Shown one piece after another: positions 34,211 to 42,708 of a stretch of DNA of 64,000 nt. The stretch's first letter is position 1. Each line of letters begins with the position of its first letter. Source of the DNA: Deinococcus roseus (GTDB lineage Bacteria; Deinococcota; Deinococci; Deinococcales; Deinococcaceae); the NCBI RefSeq assembly GCF_014646895.1, contig NZ_BMOD01000001.1:181172-245171 (forward strand), given 5' to 3'. The notes under the pieces are model-generated. The model saw only the letters and a program-made list of their open reading frames with translations. It ran no database searches and was not told the origin of the DNA. The position numbers were made by a program, and so were the translations under genes.

Positions 34211-35462
34211 GGGGGCCTCTGGAAGGTTGGGGGGCCAGGGTGCGTCCGTGCAACACGAGGCGATAGTACACCATGGTCAGGGCCAGAAAAAGCCCAGCCA
34301 TGAAAAAAGTTCCTGCTCCGGGAAGCAAAGTCCAGGCCAGACCGCCCAGGGCTGGACCCACGGCAAAGCCCAGGGCTTCAAAGGTCATCAGGACAGACCA
34401 GCCCACTGCACGGAATTCTGCAGGAAGCAACTGGATCACCACTCCATTCCAGCTGGAGAGGTACACCCCATAACCTGCAGCCAGAGCAGCCACCGACAGC
34501 AGCAACCAGAAGTAAGCCTGATGGATCAAGAGGGGCAAAGCCACAAAAGACACGCACATCAGGCCCAGACCCACCAGCATGGCCGGAATCAGACGGGCGG
34601 TGTTGCGGGTGCTGGCAGCCGTGGTGTACATGCCCGCAATGAACATCAGCACAGCAACCACGATCAGGCCCAGCAAAAGCACGGGAGACCAGCTTTTCAC
34701 TCCGGCCAGATCTACGAATCTCTGCCACACACTGGAAAACAGAGCGGGAATCAGCATCTGAATGAAAGCTGCTGGAATCAGTTGCCTGAGGGCAGCATAA
34801 GGAAAGGGATCTTCCTGACCGTGCTGCTGCCAGAATTTCAGCGTGCTGGACGTGACCCGCCGGAGGTAGGAACGCTCCTGAATCACTTTGTCCAGTGCCG
34901 CCGTTTTGAGGTTCCAGTTCAGCAGGGCACTGATCAGAAAAAACACCTGGGTGACCATCAGCGCTGGAAGAAGCCAGTCCACATGGGTTTGCACCAGAAA
35001 ACCGCCCCCCAGCATGCCCAGGGCAGTGCCCATGCCAATCATCATGTTGCCGTAGTTGGCAGCCAGGTTTTCCTGACCCTCTTTTGCCTGCAAACTGCTG
35101 GTGGTCATCACCAGAGGCCACATCGGAGCAACCAGCAGGCCCCAAACAGCCGTGAGCAGCATGCCGCCCAGAATGCCCAGGTCTGGCAGGAAAAAGATGT
35201 TCAGGAAGCCCAGCAGGGCGGCCAGGGTGAGCATTTTTCCGGTGCCAAATTTGCCGTAATACTTCAGAACAAACACCTTGGCAGCCGCATCCACCAGATA
35301 GTGCGCAGAGATCACCAGCCCCAGCTGGGCGGTGGTCAGGCCATGTTGTGAGGCAGCGTAGGGGTAATAGGCAATGAAAAACCCCGAGCGCACCAGTTCA
35401 CTGAACCCCAGCGCCAGAATCAGGGGAAGGATGCGGGAAGGATGCTGCCAGGGAACGGGCAC
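34200..35462 (-). CDS. MFS transporter
   Basis: A 420-aa protein with 12 predicted TM helices starting at GTG 35462 (GGTAAGG upstream). LGFSELVRSGFFIAYYPYAASQHGLTTAQLGLVISAHYLVDAAAKVFVL covers TM1-2 and the cytoplasmic loop. FRAVGWSVLMTFEALGFAVGPALGG is TM10-11. It is of the multidrug/LplT-like type; cargo unknown. It starts 3 nt after fabZ and overlaps the O-antigen-ligase-like gene, so it belongs to the envelope operon. Confidence 0.88.
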   Translation of the reverse strand: MPVPWQHPSRILPLILALGFSELVRSGFFIAYYPYAASQHGLTTAQLGLVISAHYLVDAAAKVFVLKYYGKFGTGKMLTLAALLGFLNIFFLPDLGILGGMLLTAVWGLLVAPMWPLVMTTSSLQAKEGQENLAANYGNMMIGMGTALGMLGGGFLVQTHVDWLLPALMVTQVFFLISALLNWNLKTAALDKVIQERSYLRRVTSSTLKFWQQHGQEDPFPYAALRQLIPAAFIQMLIPALFSSVWQRFVDLAGVKSWSPVLLLGLIVVAVLMFIAGMYTTAASTRNTARLIPAMLVGLGLMCVSFVALPLLIHQAYFWLLLSVAALAAGYGVYLSSWNGVVIQLLPAEFRAVGWSVLMTFEALGFAVGPALGGLAWTLLPGAGTFFMAGLFLALTMVYYRLVLHGRTLAPQPSRGPHAG

Positions 35463-35465
35463 ACC

Positions 35466-35885
35466 TTACCTGGCCAGAGCAAAAGTGATGACTGCACTGG
35501 CAGCCACTTCGTCATCCACCCGGATTTCGGCTTTCATTTTGCCGATGCCGCGCCGGAAGAATTCCAGTTCGGCGTGAATGTGGAGCTGGTCGCCGGGGAC
35601 CACCTGACGTTTGAAACGGGCCTCATCCACACCGGCCAGGAAAGCAATCTGTCCGGGCTGGCGGCCTTCTTCCAGCAGGAACACTCCAGCCTGGGCCATC
35701 GCCTCAATCAGCAGCACACCGGGCATCACAGGGTACTGGGGAAAGTGTCCATTGAAGAAAGGCTCGTTGATGGTGACGTTTTTGAGGGCATGCACCTTGC
35801 CGTTGCCGTGTTCGATCACACGGTCAATCAACAAAAAAGGGTAGCGGTGAGGCAATGCCTGCATGATGTCCTGAATGGTTTTCAT
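35466..35885 (-). CDS. fabZ: (3R)-hydroxyacyl-ACP dehydratase
   Basis: A 139-aa hotdog dehydratase of fatty-acid elongation. Active His47 lies in FFNGHFPQYPVMPGV and Glu61 in LLIEAMAQAGVFLL. LPHRYPFLLIDRV is the family N-terminal signature. Full length. It lies between mreB (which has its own terminator) and the MFS gene, and in many diderms fabZ travels with lipid A genes; here it is the first gene of the envelope operon. Confidence 0.96.
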   Translation of the reverse strand: MKTIQDIMQALPHRYPFLLIDRVIEHGNGKVHALKNVTINEPFFNGHFPQYPVMPGVLLIEAMAQAGVFLLEEGRQPGQIAFLAGVDEARFKRQVVPGDQLHIHAELEFFRRGIGKMKAEIRVDDEVAASAVITFALAR

Positions 35886-35916
35886 CTCAACCTCGCAAAA
35901 AGAAAGTGGGAGGGCA

Positions 35917-35940
35917 CAAAAAGGGGGTGCAGGGCACCCC
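35917..35940 (-). terminator. intrinsic terminator of mreB
   Basis: GGGGTGC / GCACCCC stem (35924-35940, 3-nt loop); on the minus strand it is followed by C and T5. Confidence 0.85.
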
Positions 35941-35955
35941 TTGAACCGGCTGAAT

Positions 35956-36996
35956 TTAGCGTTTCAGGTAGGTGTCGCTGGACACCAGGGCGTGCCTGAG
36001 CACGGGAATCATTTCCAGCGCCTGTCCGGTGCCAATGGCCACACACTGGGTGGCGTTTTCGGCAACAGCAACGGGAATTCCAGTGGCCTGACGCAACAGC
36101 TCATCAAAGTTGCGCAACAGACCTCCCCCACCGGTGATCACAATGCCCCGGTCAATGATGTCCGAGACCAGCTCGGGTGGTGTGTTTTCCAGCACCCTCT
36201 TCACACCCTCCACGATTTTCACAATGGGTTCTTGCAGGGCTTCCACGATGTCTTCGGTGTTGAGTTTGATGGTCTTGGGGAGGCCGTTGATCAAATCGCG
36301 CCCGCGCACCTCTGCGGTCAGCACATCGGATTTGTTGACCACCATGGCGGCCCCGATTTTGACCTTGATGGCTTCCGCAGTGCGGTCCCCGATCATCAGG
36401 TTTTCCTTGCGGCGCACATAACGCATGATGGATTCGTCAAATTCGTTTCCGGCCACCCGCAGGGATTCCGAAACCACGATGCCCCCCAGGGAAATCACAG
36501 CCACGTCGGAGGAACCCCCTCCAATGTCCACGACCATGTTTCCGATGGGCTCTGCAATTTGAAGCCCTGCACCAATGGCGGCAGCCAGAGGTTCTTCAAT
36601 CAGGTAGGCACGTCGGGCACCAGAGTTGTGGGCTGCACGCAGCACAGCCCGTTTTTCCACTTCAGTCACGCCAGAAGGAATTCCGACCATCAGTTGAGGA
36701 CTGAAAATATTGAGAAACTTGCGCCCGCCGTTGACCTTGCGCAGGAACATGGAAATCATTTTCTCGGTGAGGGCGTCGTCTGCAATCACGCCATCTTTGA
36801 TGGGCCGCACGGCCACAATGTTGCCGGGGGTGCGCCCCAGCATGCGGTAAGCTTCTTCTCCGACAGCCATCACTTCTTTGGTGTCACGGGCCATGGCAAT
36901 CACGCTGGGCTCTTGCAGCACCAGGCCCCTGGATTTGGTGTAAATCAGGAATGTGGCTGTACCCAGGTCAATTCCGATGTCTTCTGAAAACCTCAA
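35956..36996 (-). CDS. mreB: rod-shape actin homologue MreB
   Basis: A 346-aa actin-fold ATPase that polymerises under the membrane to guide wall synthesis. Phosphate-1 loop SEDIGIDLGTATFLIYTK, the connect/phosphate-2 loop NMVVDIGGGSSDVAVISLGG, and the adenosine motif GIVITGGGGLLRNFDELL. The start is placed at TTG 36996 with GGGGG 7 nt upstream, which gives the family-like N-terminus LRFSEDIGIDLG; no ATG fits. mreC/mreD are not adjacent. The message ends at its own terminator before fabZ. Confidence 0.95.
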   Translation of the reverse strand: MRFSEDIGIDLGTATFLIYTKSRGLVLQEPSVIAMARDTKEVMAVGEEAYRMLGRTPGNIVAVRPIKDGVIADDALTEKMISMFLRKVNGGRKFLNIFSPQLMVGIPSGVTEVEKRAVLRAAHNSGARRAYLIEEPLAAAIGAGLQIAEPIGNMVVDIGGGSSDVAVISLGGIVVSESLRVAGNEFDESIMRYVRRKENLMIGDRTAEAIKVKIGAAMVVNKSDVLTAEVRGRDLINGLPKTIKLNTEDIVEALQEPIVKIVEGVKRVLENTPPELVSDIIDRGIVITGGGGLLRNFDELLRQATGIPVAVAENATQCVAIGTGQALEMIPVLRHALVSSDTYLKR

Positions 36997-37199
36997 CTCG
37001 TTCCCCCTTGAACCCCTACAGCGTTTTTGAAGACCTTTCAGACAGCATTCAAACTGCCAAAGCGTCTTGCAACGCACCAACTACCATCATACGCAAAAAG
37101 ATGAGGGTTTCAGAACCCTGATCTATTTTTTGCACCTGTTCTGATTGAGCACTTCTGATTCAACACTTCTGGTGCAACATGATGACTCAACCCTGCATC

Positions 37200-37454
37200 T
37201 CAGCGGCGTGGTTTGATCCAGGTCGCCAGAGCGGTGAGCAGCACGCCAATCCCCACATAAACGATGCCACGGGTGAAAGCCCCCATGGAGGCCAGCCCTG
37301 ACATGCGGGCCACCTGCCCTTCCAGCACTTCAAGAAGCAAAATCAAATTGGGCGCACCCGGATTCAGGCTGGCAAAAGCCGCCAGGCTGAGCGGGAGCGT
37401 GCTGAAAGCCAGCACAGCGAAAACCACAGTGAACAGGTATGCGAGGAAAACCAC
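37200..37454 (-). CDS. small two-TM membrane protein (84 aa)
   Basis: The frame beginning at GTG 37454 encodes VVFLAYLFTVVFAVLAFSTL (TM1), a short amphipathic loop APNLILLLEVLEGQVARMSG and a second TM near GIVYVGIGVLLTALATWI. TACAAT lies 7 nt upstream, the spacing seen at other leaderless starts in this window. This start also avoids the overlap with the divergent gene at 37500. Function unknown. Confidence 0.6.
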   Translation of the reverse strand: MVFLAYLFTVVFAVLAFSTLPLSLAAFASLNPGAPNLILLLEVLEGQVARMSGLASMGAFTRGIVYVGIGVLLTALATWIKPRR

Positions 37455-37499
37455 GCGACTTATTGTATGGTATTCCCGAGAAATTGCGAGGAGGTCTTC

Positions 37500-37766
37500 A
37501 TGCCACTGCCTGCCCGAGTGAGAGTCAGCAAACTGAAAAACTGCCCCAGCGACAGCGTTTTGAAAATCCTGCACCAGTTGAATGCCCGCGCTGCAGAGTT
37601 GCGCAACATCCCCCGGCTTCAGGGAAGCGTGGCCTCTGCTGGAGGTCAGGTGATCGGGTTTGCGGTGTCTGACCCACCAGAAGCTTTTGTGAGCACCACC
37701 TGGCAGAAACGCGGGATCGAAGAGGAATTGATCCGGGCGCTGTCAGAAGTGAACAGTTCACAGTAG
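37500..37766 (+). CDS. small uncharacterised protein (88 aa)
   Basis: ATG 37500 has a near-perfect GAGGAGG 8 nt upstream. The product MPLPARVRVSKLKNCPSDSVLKILHQLN... is basic at the N-terminus, single-domain, with two helices and a beta strand QVIGFAVSDPPEAFV. No family recognised. It is divergent from the two-TM protein. A short repeat-like segment with a GTGAAC-A-GTTCAC palindrome covers its stop codon. Confidence 0.7.
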   Translation: MPLPARVRVSKLKNCPSDSVLKILHQLNARAAELRNIPRLQGSVASAGGQVIGFAVSDPPEAFVSTTWQKRGIEEELIRALSEVNSSQ

Positions 37767-37822
37767 ACAGCGCTCAGTGCGAAACGGGCCGTCCCGTGAG
37801 CACGCAGTCAGAGCAAGACAGT

Positions 37823-38326
37823 TCACAGCAATCCAGTGCTCTCGATTCGATACACCCATCGGATGTTCTGAAGGCGTTCTTTCAGGGTGATGAGCAGGAT
37901 CTGGGCCCGGTCTGAGGTGCAAATTGGTCCAGAGATGCCCAGCCTTCCTCCTCCTGGTTCACCCAGCAACACCCGGTAAGCTGCAATGGAATCATGGGAT
38001 GATGAAAGCTGTAGGCGAATGAAAAAAGGGGTCACCGTCTGGTCGCTGATCAGGATGCACATGCCAGAAAGTTCTGCCGTATCTGCATCGAGCTTTATCG
38101 CACTGGTGGTCAAGACCCCATCCAGGCTTTCCCATTCCCACTCGGAATGGTGCTGGGACAGAAGTTGTGGAAGATAAAATTCCAGTGCAGAACTGAGGTC
38201 TGCAGCTGGTTCCACTTTGAATTCTGCGCCAACAGCAGTCTGTTCCAGACAGGCAGTCAATTCAGCAGCAATGCGGGTTTCCAGACTTAAATTTTCAGAC
38301 CTCTGGTCAGGATCTGGTGCATTCAT
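37823..38326 (-). CDS. uncharacterised protein (167 aa)
   Basis: A 167-aa acidic soluble protein from ATG 38326; a GTG 9 nt upstream is an alternative. Strand/helix alternation (LDGVLTTSAIKLDADTAELSGMCILISDQTVTPFFIRLQLS) suggests an alpha/beta domain like an immunity or SUKH-type fold, but I cannot name a family. It is 35 nt upstream of nothing on the same strand except the MFS gene behind it (start 39531, stop 38362), so the two may be cotranscribed. Confidence 0.65.
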   Translation of the reverse strand: MNAPDPDQRSENLSLETRIAAELTACLEQTAVGAEFKVEPAADLSSALEFYLPQLLSQHHSEWEWESLDGVLTTSAIKLDADTAELSGMCILISDQTVTPFFIRLQLSSSHDSIAAYRVLLGEPGGGRLGISGPICTSDRAQILLITLKERLQNIRWVYRIESTGLL

Positions 38327-38361
38327 GGTTTCCACTTCTCCGAGAGGTCCAACACGCCAGA

Positions 38362-39531
38362 TTAACCCTTCTGGGCAAGTTTCATGGGTTCAGGCAGGTT
38401 GTACACCAGAAACATGGATGGAATGAGCATGAACACACTGACCCACAGGGCAGGCATGATCCCGAAATGGTCTGCAATGCCTCCAATGAGGGTGAACAGC
38501 AGGCCTGAGACCCCCCAGGAGAAACCCATCATGATGCTGCTGGCCAGGGCCACATGGTTCGGGGCATATTCCTGTGCGGCCACCACACCGACGGGAATGG
38601 TGGCATTGGTCAGGCCACCCACCACAAAAGTCAGCGGGTAGTACCAGAGGTCCGCAGGTGAACTGTAAAACAGCAGGATGTAGAGGGGAATCAGGCCCAG
38701 CAGACTGCTGCGCAATACCTTCACCCGGCCATATTTGTCGGAAAGCCGTCCGCCCACAATGCCCCCGATGGCACTGGCAATGGCGTAAATGCCCAGCGAG
38801 TAGGCCACTTCGTTTTTGCCAAAGCCCCGGTCATGCAGCAAAAAGGGCAACAGGCCGTTGTAACCAATGGAAGTCAGGGACCGCAGAACAGCCATGCCCC
38901 AGAGCTTCTGGATGGGGCCTTTAAAGACGCTTAAGTATTCCTTTACTGTGGCTTTCTTTTTCTGGGTGTGGATGGACGGCACACTGAAGTAGATCCCCAC
39001 CCCGATCAGCACAATCAAGGGAATCATGTAAGGCAAACCCTGCAACCCCAGAACCACCACCAGCACTGGTCCCAGTGCCATGCCTGCGGTTCCCCCTGCG
39101 CTGAACAGACTGGCCCACAGTCCCCTCTGGTGGGACGGACTGTAATCCGAGACATAAGCCGACCCCGAGGGGTGCAAAATGCCGCTGCCAATGCCAGACA
39201 GGGCCACCAGGGCCACCAGAAAAGCAAAAGAAGGCATGTAAGGAAGCAAGCACAGCCCCACACCTGCCAGCGTTGGTCCGAGTGCCAGCATCAGGCGGCG
39301 GTCAAAACGCTCTGTGTACACGCCCAGCACGGGTTGCAACACACTGCTGGTCAGGGACATCACGCTGGACAGAAAGGCCACTTGCGTGAGGGTCAAACCG
39401 AAAATGGCTTTCATGTCTGGACCCAGAGGTCCCAGCAGGGTGGTGAAAGCATCGGTGAAAAAGTGGCCCAGGGTGGCTGCCAATGCAATGATCACGGCAC
39501 TTGGGGCAAGCAGAGGGGGGGCAGTGCGCAT
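38362..39531 (-). CDS. MFS transporter, fosmidomycin-resistance-like
   Basis: A 389-aa 12-TM protein. The N-terminal GHFFTDAFTTLLGPLGPDMKAIFGLTLTQVAFLSSVM, ALSGIGSGILHPSGSAYVSDYSP and GGIVGGRLSDKYGRVKV are close to the Fsr/YfkF group, with the H-P-x-x-x-A-x helix-4 motif. It exports drugs or small metabolites. TATGAT precedes the ATG by 6 nt, another probable leaderless start. Confidence 0.88.
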   Translation of the reverse strand: MRTAPPLLAPSAVIIALAATLGHFFTDAFTTLLGPLGPDMKAIFGLTLTQVAFLSSVMSLTSSVLQPVLGVYTERFDRRLMLALGPTLAGVGLCLLPYMPSFAFLVALVALSGIGSGILHPSGSAYVSDYSPSHQRGLWASLFSAGGTAGMALGPVLVVVLGLQGLPYMIPLIVLIGVGIYFSVPSIHTQKKKATVKEYLSVFKGPIQKLWGMAVLRSLTSIGYNGLLPFLLHDRGFGKNEVAYSLGIYAIASAIGGIVGGRLSDKYGRVKVLRSSLLGLIPLYILLFYSSPADLWYYPLTFVVGGLTNATIPVGVVAAQEYAPNHVALASSIMMGFSWGVSGLLFTLIGGIADHFGIMPALWVSVFMLIPSMFLVYNLPEPMKLAQKG

Positions 39532-39752
39532 GGGGCCATCATAACCCCGGATTTGTGTTGGTCAGTAAGCCAAATTTCCTAGTCTCACCGCTCAAATTGC
39601 TCATGAAAAAATCCTGAGCCTTCACAAACAGCAAGACCTGCGTCAATCGCACTCAAAATTTTCATGTGGCATTCAAGATGGCATTAGATTCATCGGGCAT
39701 CATGAGAAGCAGAAGGCTTTTAAACAGCACCACAAGCATCAAGGAGGCACGT

Positions 39753-41015
39753 GTGAAACGAAACATCGCCATTCTCTCTCTGGTCACCGGCCTGGTTCTG
39801 GGCTCCACCCTGCTCCGGGACAACCTGTTCACCAGCACCGTACAGGCCCAGGGTGTCCCCCAAATCAGCCTGAACGAGGGGCAGGCCCGCCTGCAGAACG
39901 AGCAGAACACCATGGACATCGTGAAAAGCTATCAGGACGGGGTGGTGTATGTTTCCGTGTATGCCCAGCCTGAAGAGAATGCCTTTGCAGACAGTCCTTT
40001 TGGCGGCAACTCCGATCCTTTTGAATACTTCTTTGGCAACCCACAGCAGCAAGCTCCTCAACAACGCAGCACCCCCGAGGAACCCGAGCAAAGTGGGGTG
40101 GGCAGTGGGTTCCTGATCGATGATCAGGGGTACATCCTCACCAACTACCATGTGGTGGCAGACTCCGCCAAAATCCGTATCCGTCTGCACCGCAGCGACA
40201 AGGAATACGATGCCACTGTGGTCGGCAAGGCTCCTGACTACGATCTGGCCTTGCTGAAGGTGGACAACCTCGACAAAACCCTGGCTGTTCCCATGAAGCT
40301 GGGAGACAGTGAAAAACTTGCTGTGGGTCAGAAAGCCATTGCCATGGGTGCTCCCTTCGACCTGGATTTCACCGTCACAGAAGGCATCATCTCCAATGTG
40401 GGACGGGTGATTCCCACGGGTCAGCGTGGCATTCCCCAGAAAGCCATTCAGACCGATGCAGCCATCAATCCTGGGAACTCTGGAGGACCCCTGCTGAATT
40501 CCAGCGGTGAAGTGATCGGCATCAACACCCAGATCCTCTCTCCTTCTGGTGGGCAGAACGCCGGGATTGGTTTCGCCATTCCCATCAATGTGGCCAAGAG
40601 CATCCTGACCGGACTCAAATCCGGGAAAACCGTCAGTGGACCTCGCATTGGGGTGAGTGGGTTGCCTCTGAATGCCTACCCCCTCAACCAGTTGCGCCAG
40701 GAGCTGATTGACCAGTACAAGCTGCCCAAACAGGGCGTGCTGGTTCAGGAAGTCACCAAAGGGTCACCTGCCGAAAAAGCAGGCCTCAAAGCTGGAAACA
40801 AGAGCTTCAAAACCAGCATTCCCCAGTTGCCCAACATCGTTCTGGGCGGCGATGTGATCACCACGGTGGATGGCAAGAAAGTGGAATCCACCTCGGACAT
40901 TGCCAACCAGCTGTTCAGCAAACAAAATGGCGACAAGGTGAAACTTGAAGTGGTGCGGGATGGCAAGACCATCAATGTGGATGTGACCCTCGCGTCTTTT
41001 GATGACAGCCAGTAA
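39753..41015 (+). CDS. HtrA/DegP-type serine protease with one PDZ domain
   Basis: A 420-aa protein from GTG 39753 behind AAGGAGG (39741-39747). An N-terminal signal anchor (IAILSLVTGLVLGSTLL) places it in the periplasm. The trypsin-like domain has His in ILTNYHVVADS, Asp in APDYDLALLKV and Ser in AINPGNSGGPLL. One PDZ domain covers about residues 300-415 (GVLVQEVTKGSPAEKAGLKAG, LGGDVITTVDGKKVES). It degrades or refolds misfolded envelope proteins. It ends at an intrinsic terminator. Confidence 0.95.
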   Translation: MKRNIAILSLVTGLVLGSTLLRDNLFTSTVQAQGVPQISLNEGQARLQNEQNTMDIVKSYQDGVVYVSVYAQPEENAFADSPFGGNSDPFEYFFGNPQQQAPQQRSTPEEPEQSGVGSGFLIDDQGYILTNYHVVADSAKIRIRLHRSDKEYDATVVGKAPDYDLALLKVDNLDKTLAVPMKLGDSEKLAVGQKAIAMGAPFDLDFTVTEGIISNVGRVIPTGQRGIPQKAIQTDAAINPGNSGGPLLNSSGEVIGINTQILSPSGGQNAGIGFAIPINVAKSILTGLKSGKTVSGPRIGVSGLPLNAYPLNQLRQELIDQYKLPKQGVLVQEVTKGSPAEKAGLKAGNKSFKTSIPQLPNIVLGGDVITTVDGKKVESTSDIANQLFSKQNGDKVKLEVVRDGKTINVDVTLASFDDSQ

Positions 41016-41044
41016 AACAGCCAGCAAAACAGCATCCCTGCGAT

Positions 41045-41071
41045 CACCCCTGAATGTTCAGGGGTGGTTTT
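41045..41071 (+). terminator. intrinsic terminator of the HtrA gene
   Basis: CACCCCTGAA-TG-TTCAGGGGTG followed by GTTTTC. Confidence 0.8.
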
Positions 41072-41121
41072 CTGTGAACTGCCTGCGGTTTCTGCTGAAC
41101 ATTCAGAACCTGCCCCACAGC

Positions 41122-41153
41122 CAGAATCGGTACAGTGCAGAATCGGTATAGTG
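41122..41153 (+). promoter_or_regulatory. tandem 16-bp duplication containing two -10-like boxes
   Basis: CAGAATCGGTACAGTG (41122-41137) is followed immediately by CAGAATCGGTATAGTG (41138-41153), 15 of 16 identical. Each holds a TAnAGT box; the second ends 8 nt before the ATG at 41161. Confidence 0.65.
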
Positions 41154-41160
41154 GAAAGGC

Positions 41161-41793
41161 ATGTTTGGCCCCCTGAGCCTCCTCACCACCGATGCCCTGC
41201 AATTTGTGATGCTGGTGCTGGGCATCTGCCTGGGCCTGGTCACCCACAATTACGTGCAGGCCAGGCTGGCCTTAAAACTGGGCAATTCCACCCCAAAAGC
41301 TTTTCTGACTTTTGATCCCTTTGTGCACCTGAACCTGTTTTCACTGGTGCTGTATTTGTTTCTGGGTTTGTGCACCCCCAGAAAAATCCCTCTGGGCGAA
41401 CACCACGAGAAACACCAGCACGAGGTGTGGATCTGGCTGGCGGGGCCTGTGGTGCTGCTGGGGGTGGCCCTGTTCTTGCTGCTGCTGATCCGATTACAAC
41501 AGGTGTTTTTGCCAGCGCTGGACCCTGCAGGGCATGGCCTCTCCCTGGCCAGTCTGGGATTGGTGGTGCATGCCATCATCTTTTTGCTGCCCCTGCCAGA
41601 ACTGGATGGAGGTAGGGCATTGCTGGCTGTCACCCAGGGGAAGTTCCGGCAATTGCTGATCCGCATGTGGCGTCTGGGGGTGCTGTTCACCTACCTGATC
41701 TTCTTTCTGCTGGTGTACTCTGGGGCGACCAACCAGCTTGCTGCTCCCATCTATGGCCTGCTGAGGGGGTGGGTGAATTTGCTGCCCTTCTGA
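41161..41793 (+). CDS. site-2-protease-like membrane protein lacking HExxH (pseudoprotease)
   Basis: A 210-aa polytopic protein that follows the plan of the M50 protease next to it: an N-terminal TM, a cytosolic loop, then FDPFVHLNLFSLVLYLFLGL where the active homologue has LNPAKHIDPFGFLLILLVGFG, and PLPELDGGRALL where the homologue has PIPPLDGSHILL. The HExxH motif is replaced by VTHNYVQA, so zinc binding is not expected, although the LDG motif is kept. It probably acts as a partner or scaffold rather than a protease. Confidence 0.75.
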   Translation: MFGPLSLLTTDALQFVMLVLGICLGLVTHNYVQARLALKLGNSTPKAFLTFDPFVHLNLFSLVLYLFLGLCTPRKIPLGEHHEKHQHEVWIWLAGPVVLLGVALFLLLLIRLQQVFLPALDPAGHGLSLASLGLVVHAIIFLLPLPELDGGRALLAVTQGKFRQLLIRMWRLGVLFTYLIFFLLVYSGATNQLAAPIYGLLRGWVNLLPF

Positions 41794-41845
41794 AGGGGTT
41801 GCAGCACAGAGAATCTTCATCTTCTGCACCTGTAGAATACGAGCC

Positions 41846-42508
41846 ATGTTCAGTGGCGGAATTTTAACCTTGCTCTCCCAGGGCGAATATGTGGCTTTCA
41901 TCATCGTTGTTGCAGCAATCCTGATGTCTTTCATCATTCACGAATGGGGACATGCCTACGCAGCGGTGCTGGTGGGCGACCAGACCCCCCGTTTTGACGG
42001 ACGCCTCACCCTCAATCCTGCAAAACACATTGATCCTTTTGGTTTTCTGCTGATCCTGCTGGTGGGATTTGGCTGGGCCAAACCGGTGATCACCAATCCC
42101 AGCCGCTACAAATACAAATGGGGCGATTTGCTGGTGTCCAGTGCAGGCATCATCATGAACCTGATTCTGGCCATTGTTTCCCTGTTGCTGTACCGGATTT
42201 TCAGCAATGTCCTGGATGGAGGTGTGGTGCTGAGCACCTTGCAGGAGGTGTGCAGCACGGTGGCTTTCATGAATGTGGGGCTGGCGGTGTTCAATGCCCT
42301 GCCCATCCCACCCCTGGACGGCAGTCACATCCTGCTGAACCTGCTTCCCAGAAACATGCAGTTCCAGTGGAGGCAGGCCATGTACTCCTCCAACAATTCT
42401 TTTCTGCTGCTGATTGCCCTGATGATCAACTACTACCTGCTGGGGAACCCTCTGGGCAAGCTGATTCTGGTGGTTTTTCAGGGTCTGGTTTTCCTGACCA
42501 ACATCTGA
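41846..42508 (+). CDS. site-2 protease, M50 metalloprotease
   Basis: A 220-aa minimal intramembrane protease with HEWGH in MSFIIHEWGHAYAAVLVGD, the second conserved LNPAKHIDPFG loop and the third-ligand motif PIPPLDGSH. No PDZ domain. TAGAAT (41833-41838) is 7 nt from ATG and no Shine-Dalgarno is seen. It presumably cleaves a membrane-bound regulator; the adjacent HtrA-type protease and pseudoprotease suggest a shared envelope-stress role (inference). Confidence 0.92.
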   Translation: MFSGGILTLLSQGEYVAFIIVVAAILMSFIIHEWGHAYAAVLVGDQTPRFDGRLTLNPAKHIDPFGFLLILLVGFGWAKPVITNPSRYKYKWGDLLVSSAGIIMNLILAIVSLLLYRIFSNVLDGGVVLSTLQEVCSTVAFMNVGLAVFNALPIPPLDGSHILLNLLPRNMQFQWRQAMYSSNNSFLLLIALMINYYLLGNPLGKLILVVFQGLVFLTNI

Positions 42509-42529
42509 AGCAGGTTGTTAAGACACCTC

Positions 42530-42695
42530 TTGCCAACACATCACTCTGGCATGTTAATCTGAATCAGTGAGTCTCAAGCGCCCCCGACTGGTTGACACCA
42601 AAGGGGTGAAGACTACCCCGGGCTTGAGGCATTACATTTCCGGCACATCACACAAATAAAGTGATTGCGAGGCACACGTGAGTGCCTCGCTTTGT
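42530..42695 (+). promoter_or_regulatory. purC promoter and folded leader (candidate cis-regulatory RNA)
   Basis: TTGCCA (42530-42535), 18 bp, TTAATC (42554-42559), then a leader of about 140 nt. A 7-bp stem CTCAAGC (42573-42579) / GCTTGAG (42622-42628) encloses two hairpins: 42589-42592 with 42597-42600, and GGGGT (42603-42607) with ACCCC (42615-42619). This gives a three-way junction. A separate perfect 9-bp hairpin (42667-42675 with 42682-42690, then TTTGT) sits just before the ribosome-binding site GGAG of purC. Confidence 0.6.
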
Positions 42696-42708
42696 CGTGA
42701 GGAGAGCC

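Noticed and set aside
42573..42628. ZTP riboswitch in the purC leader
   Set aside because: CGACTGG and a GGGG...CCCCGGG region recall it, but the terminal conserved CCGCC pseudoknot partner is missing. It is reported as an unassigned structure instead.
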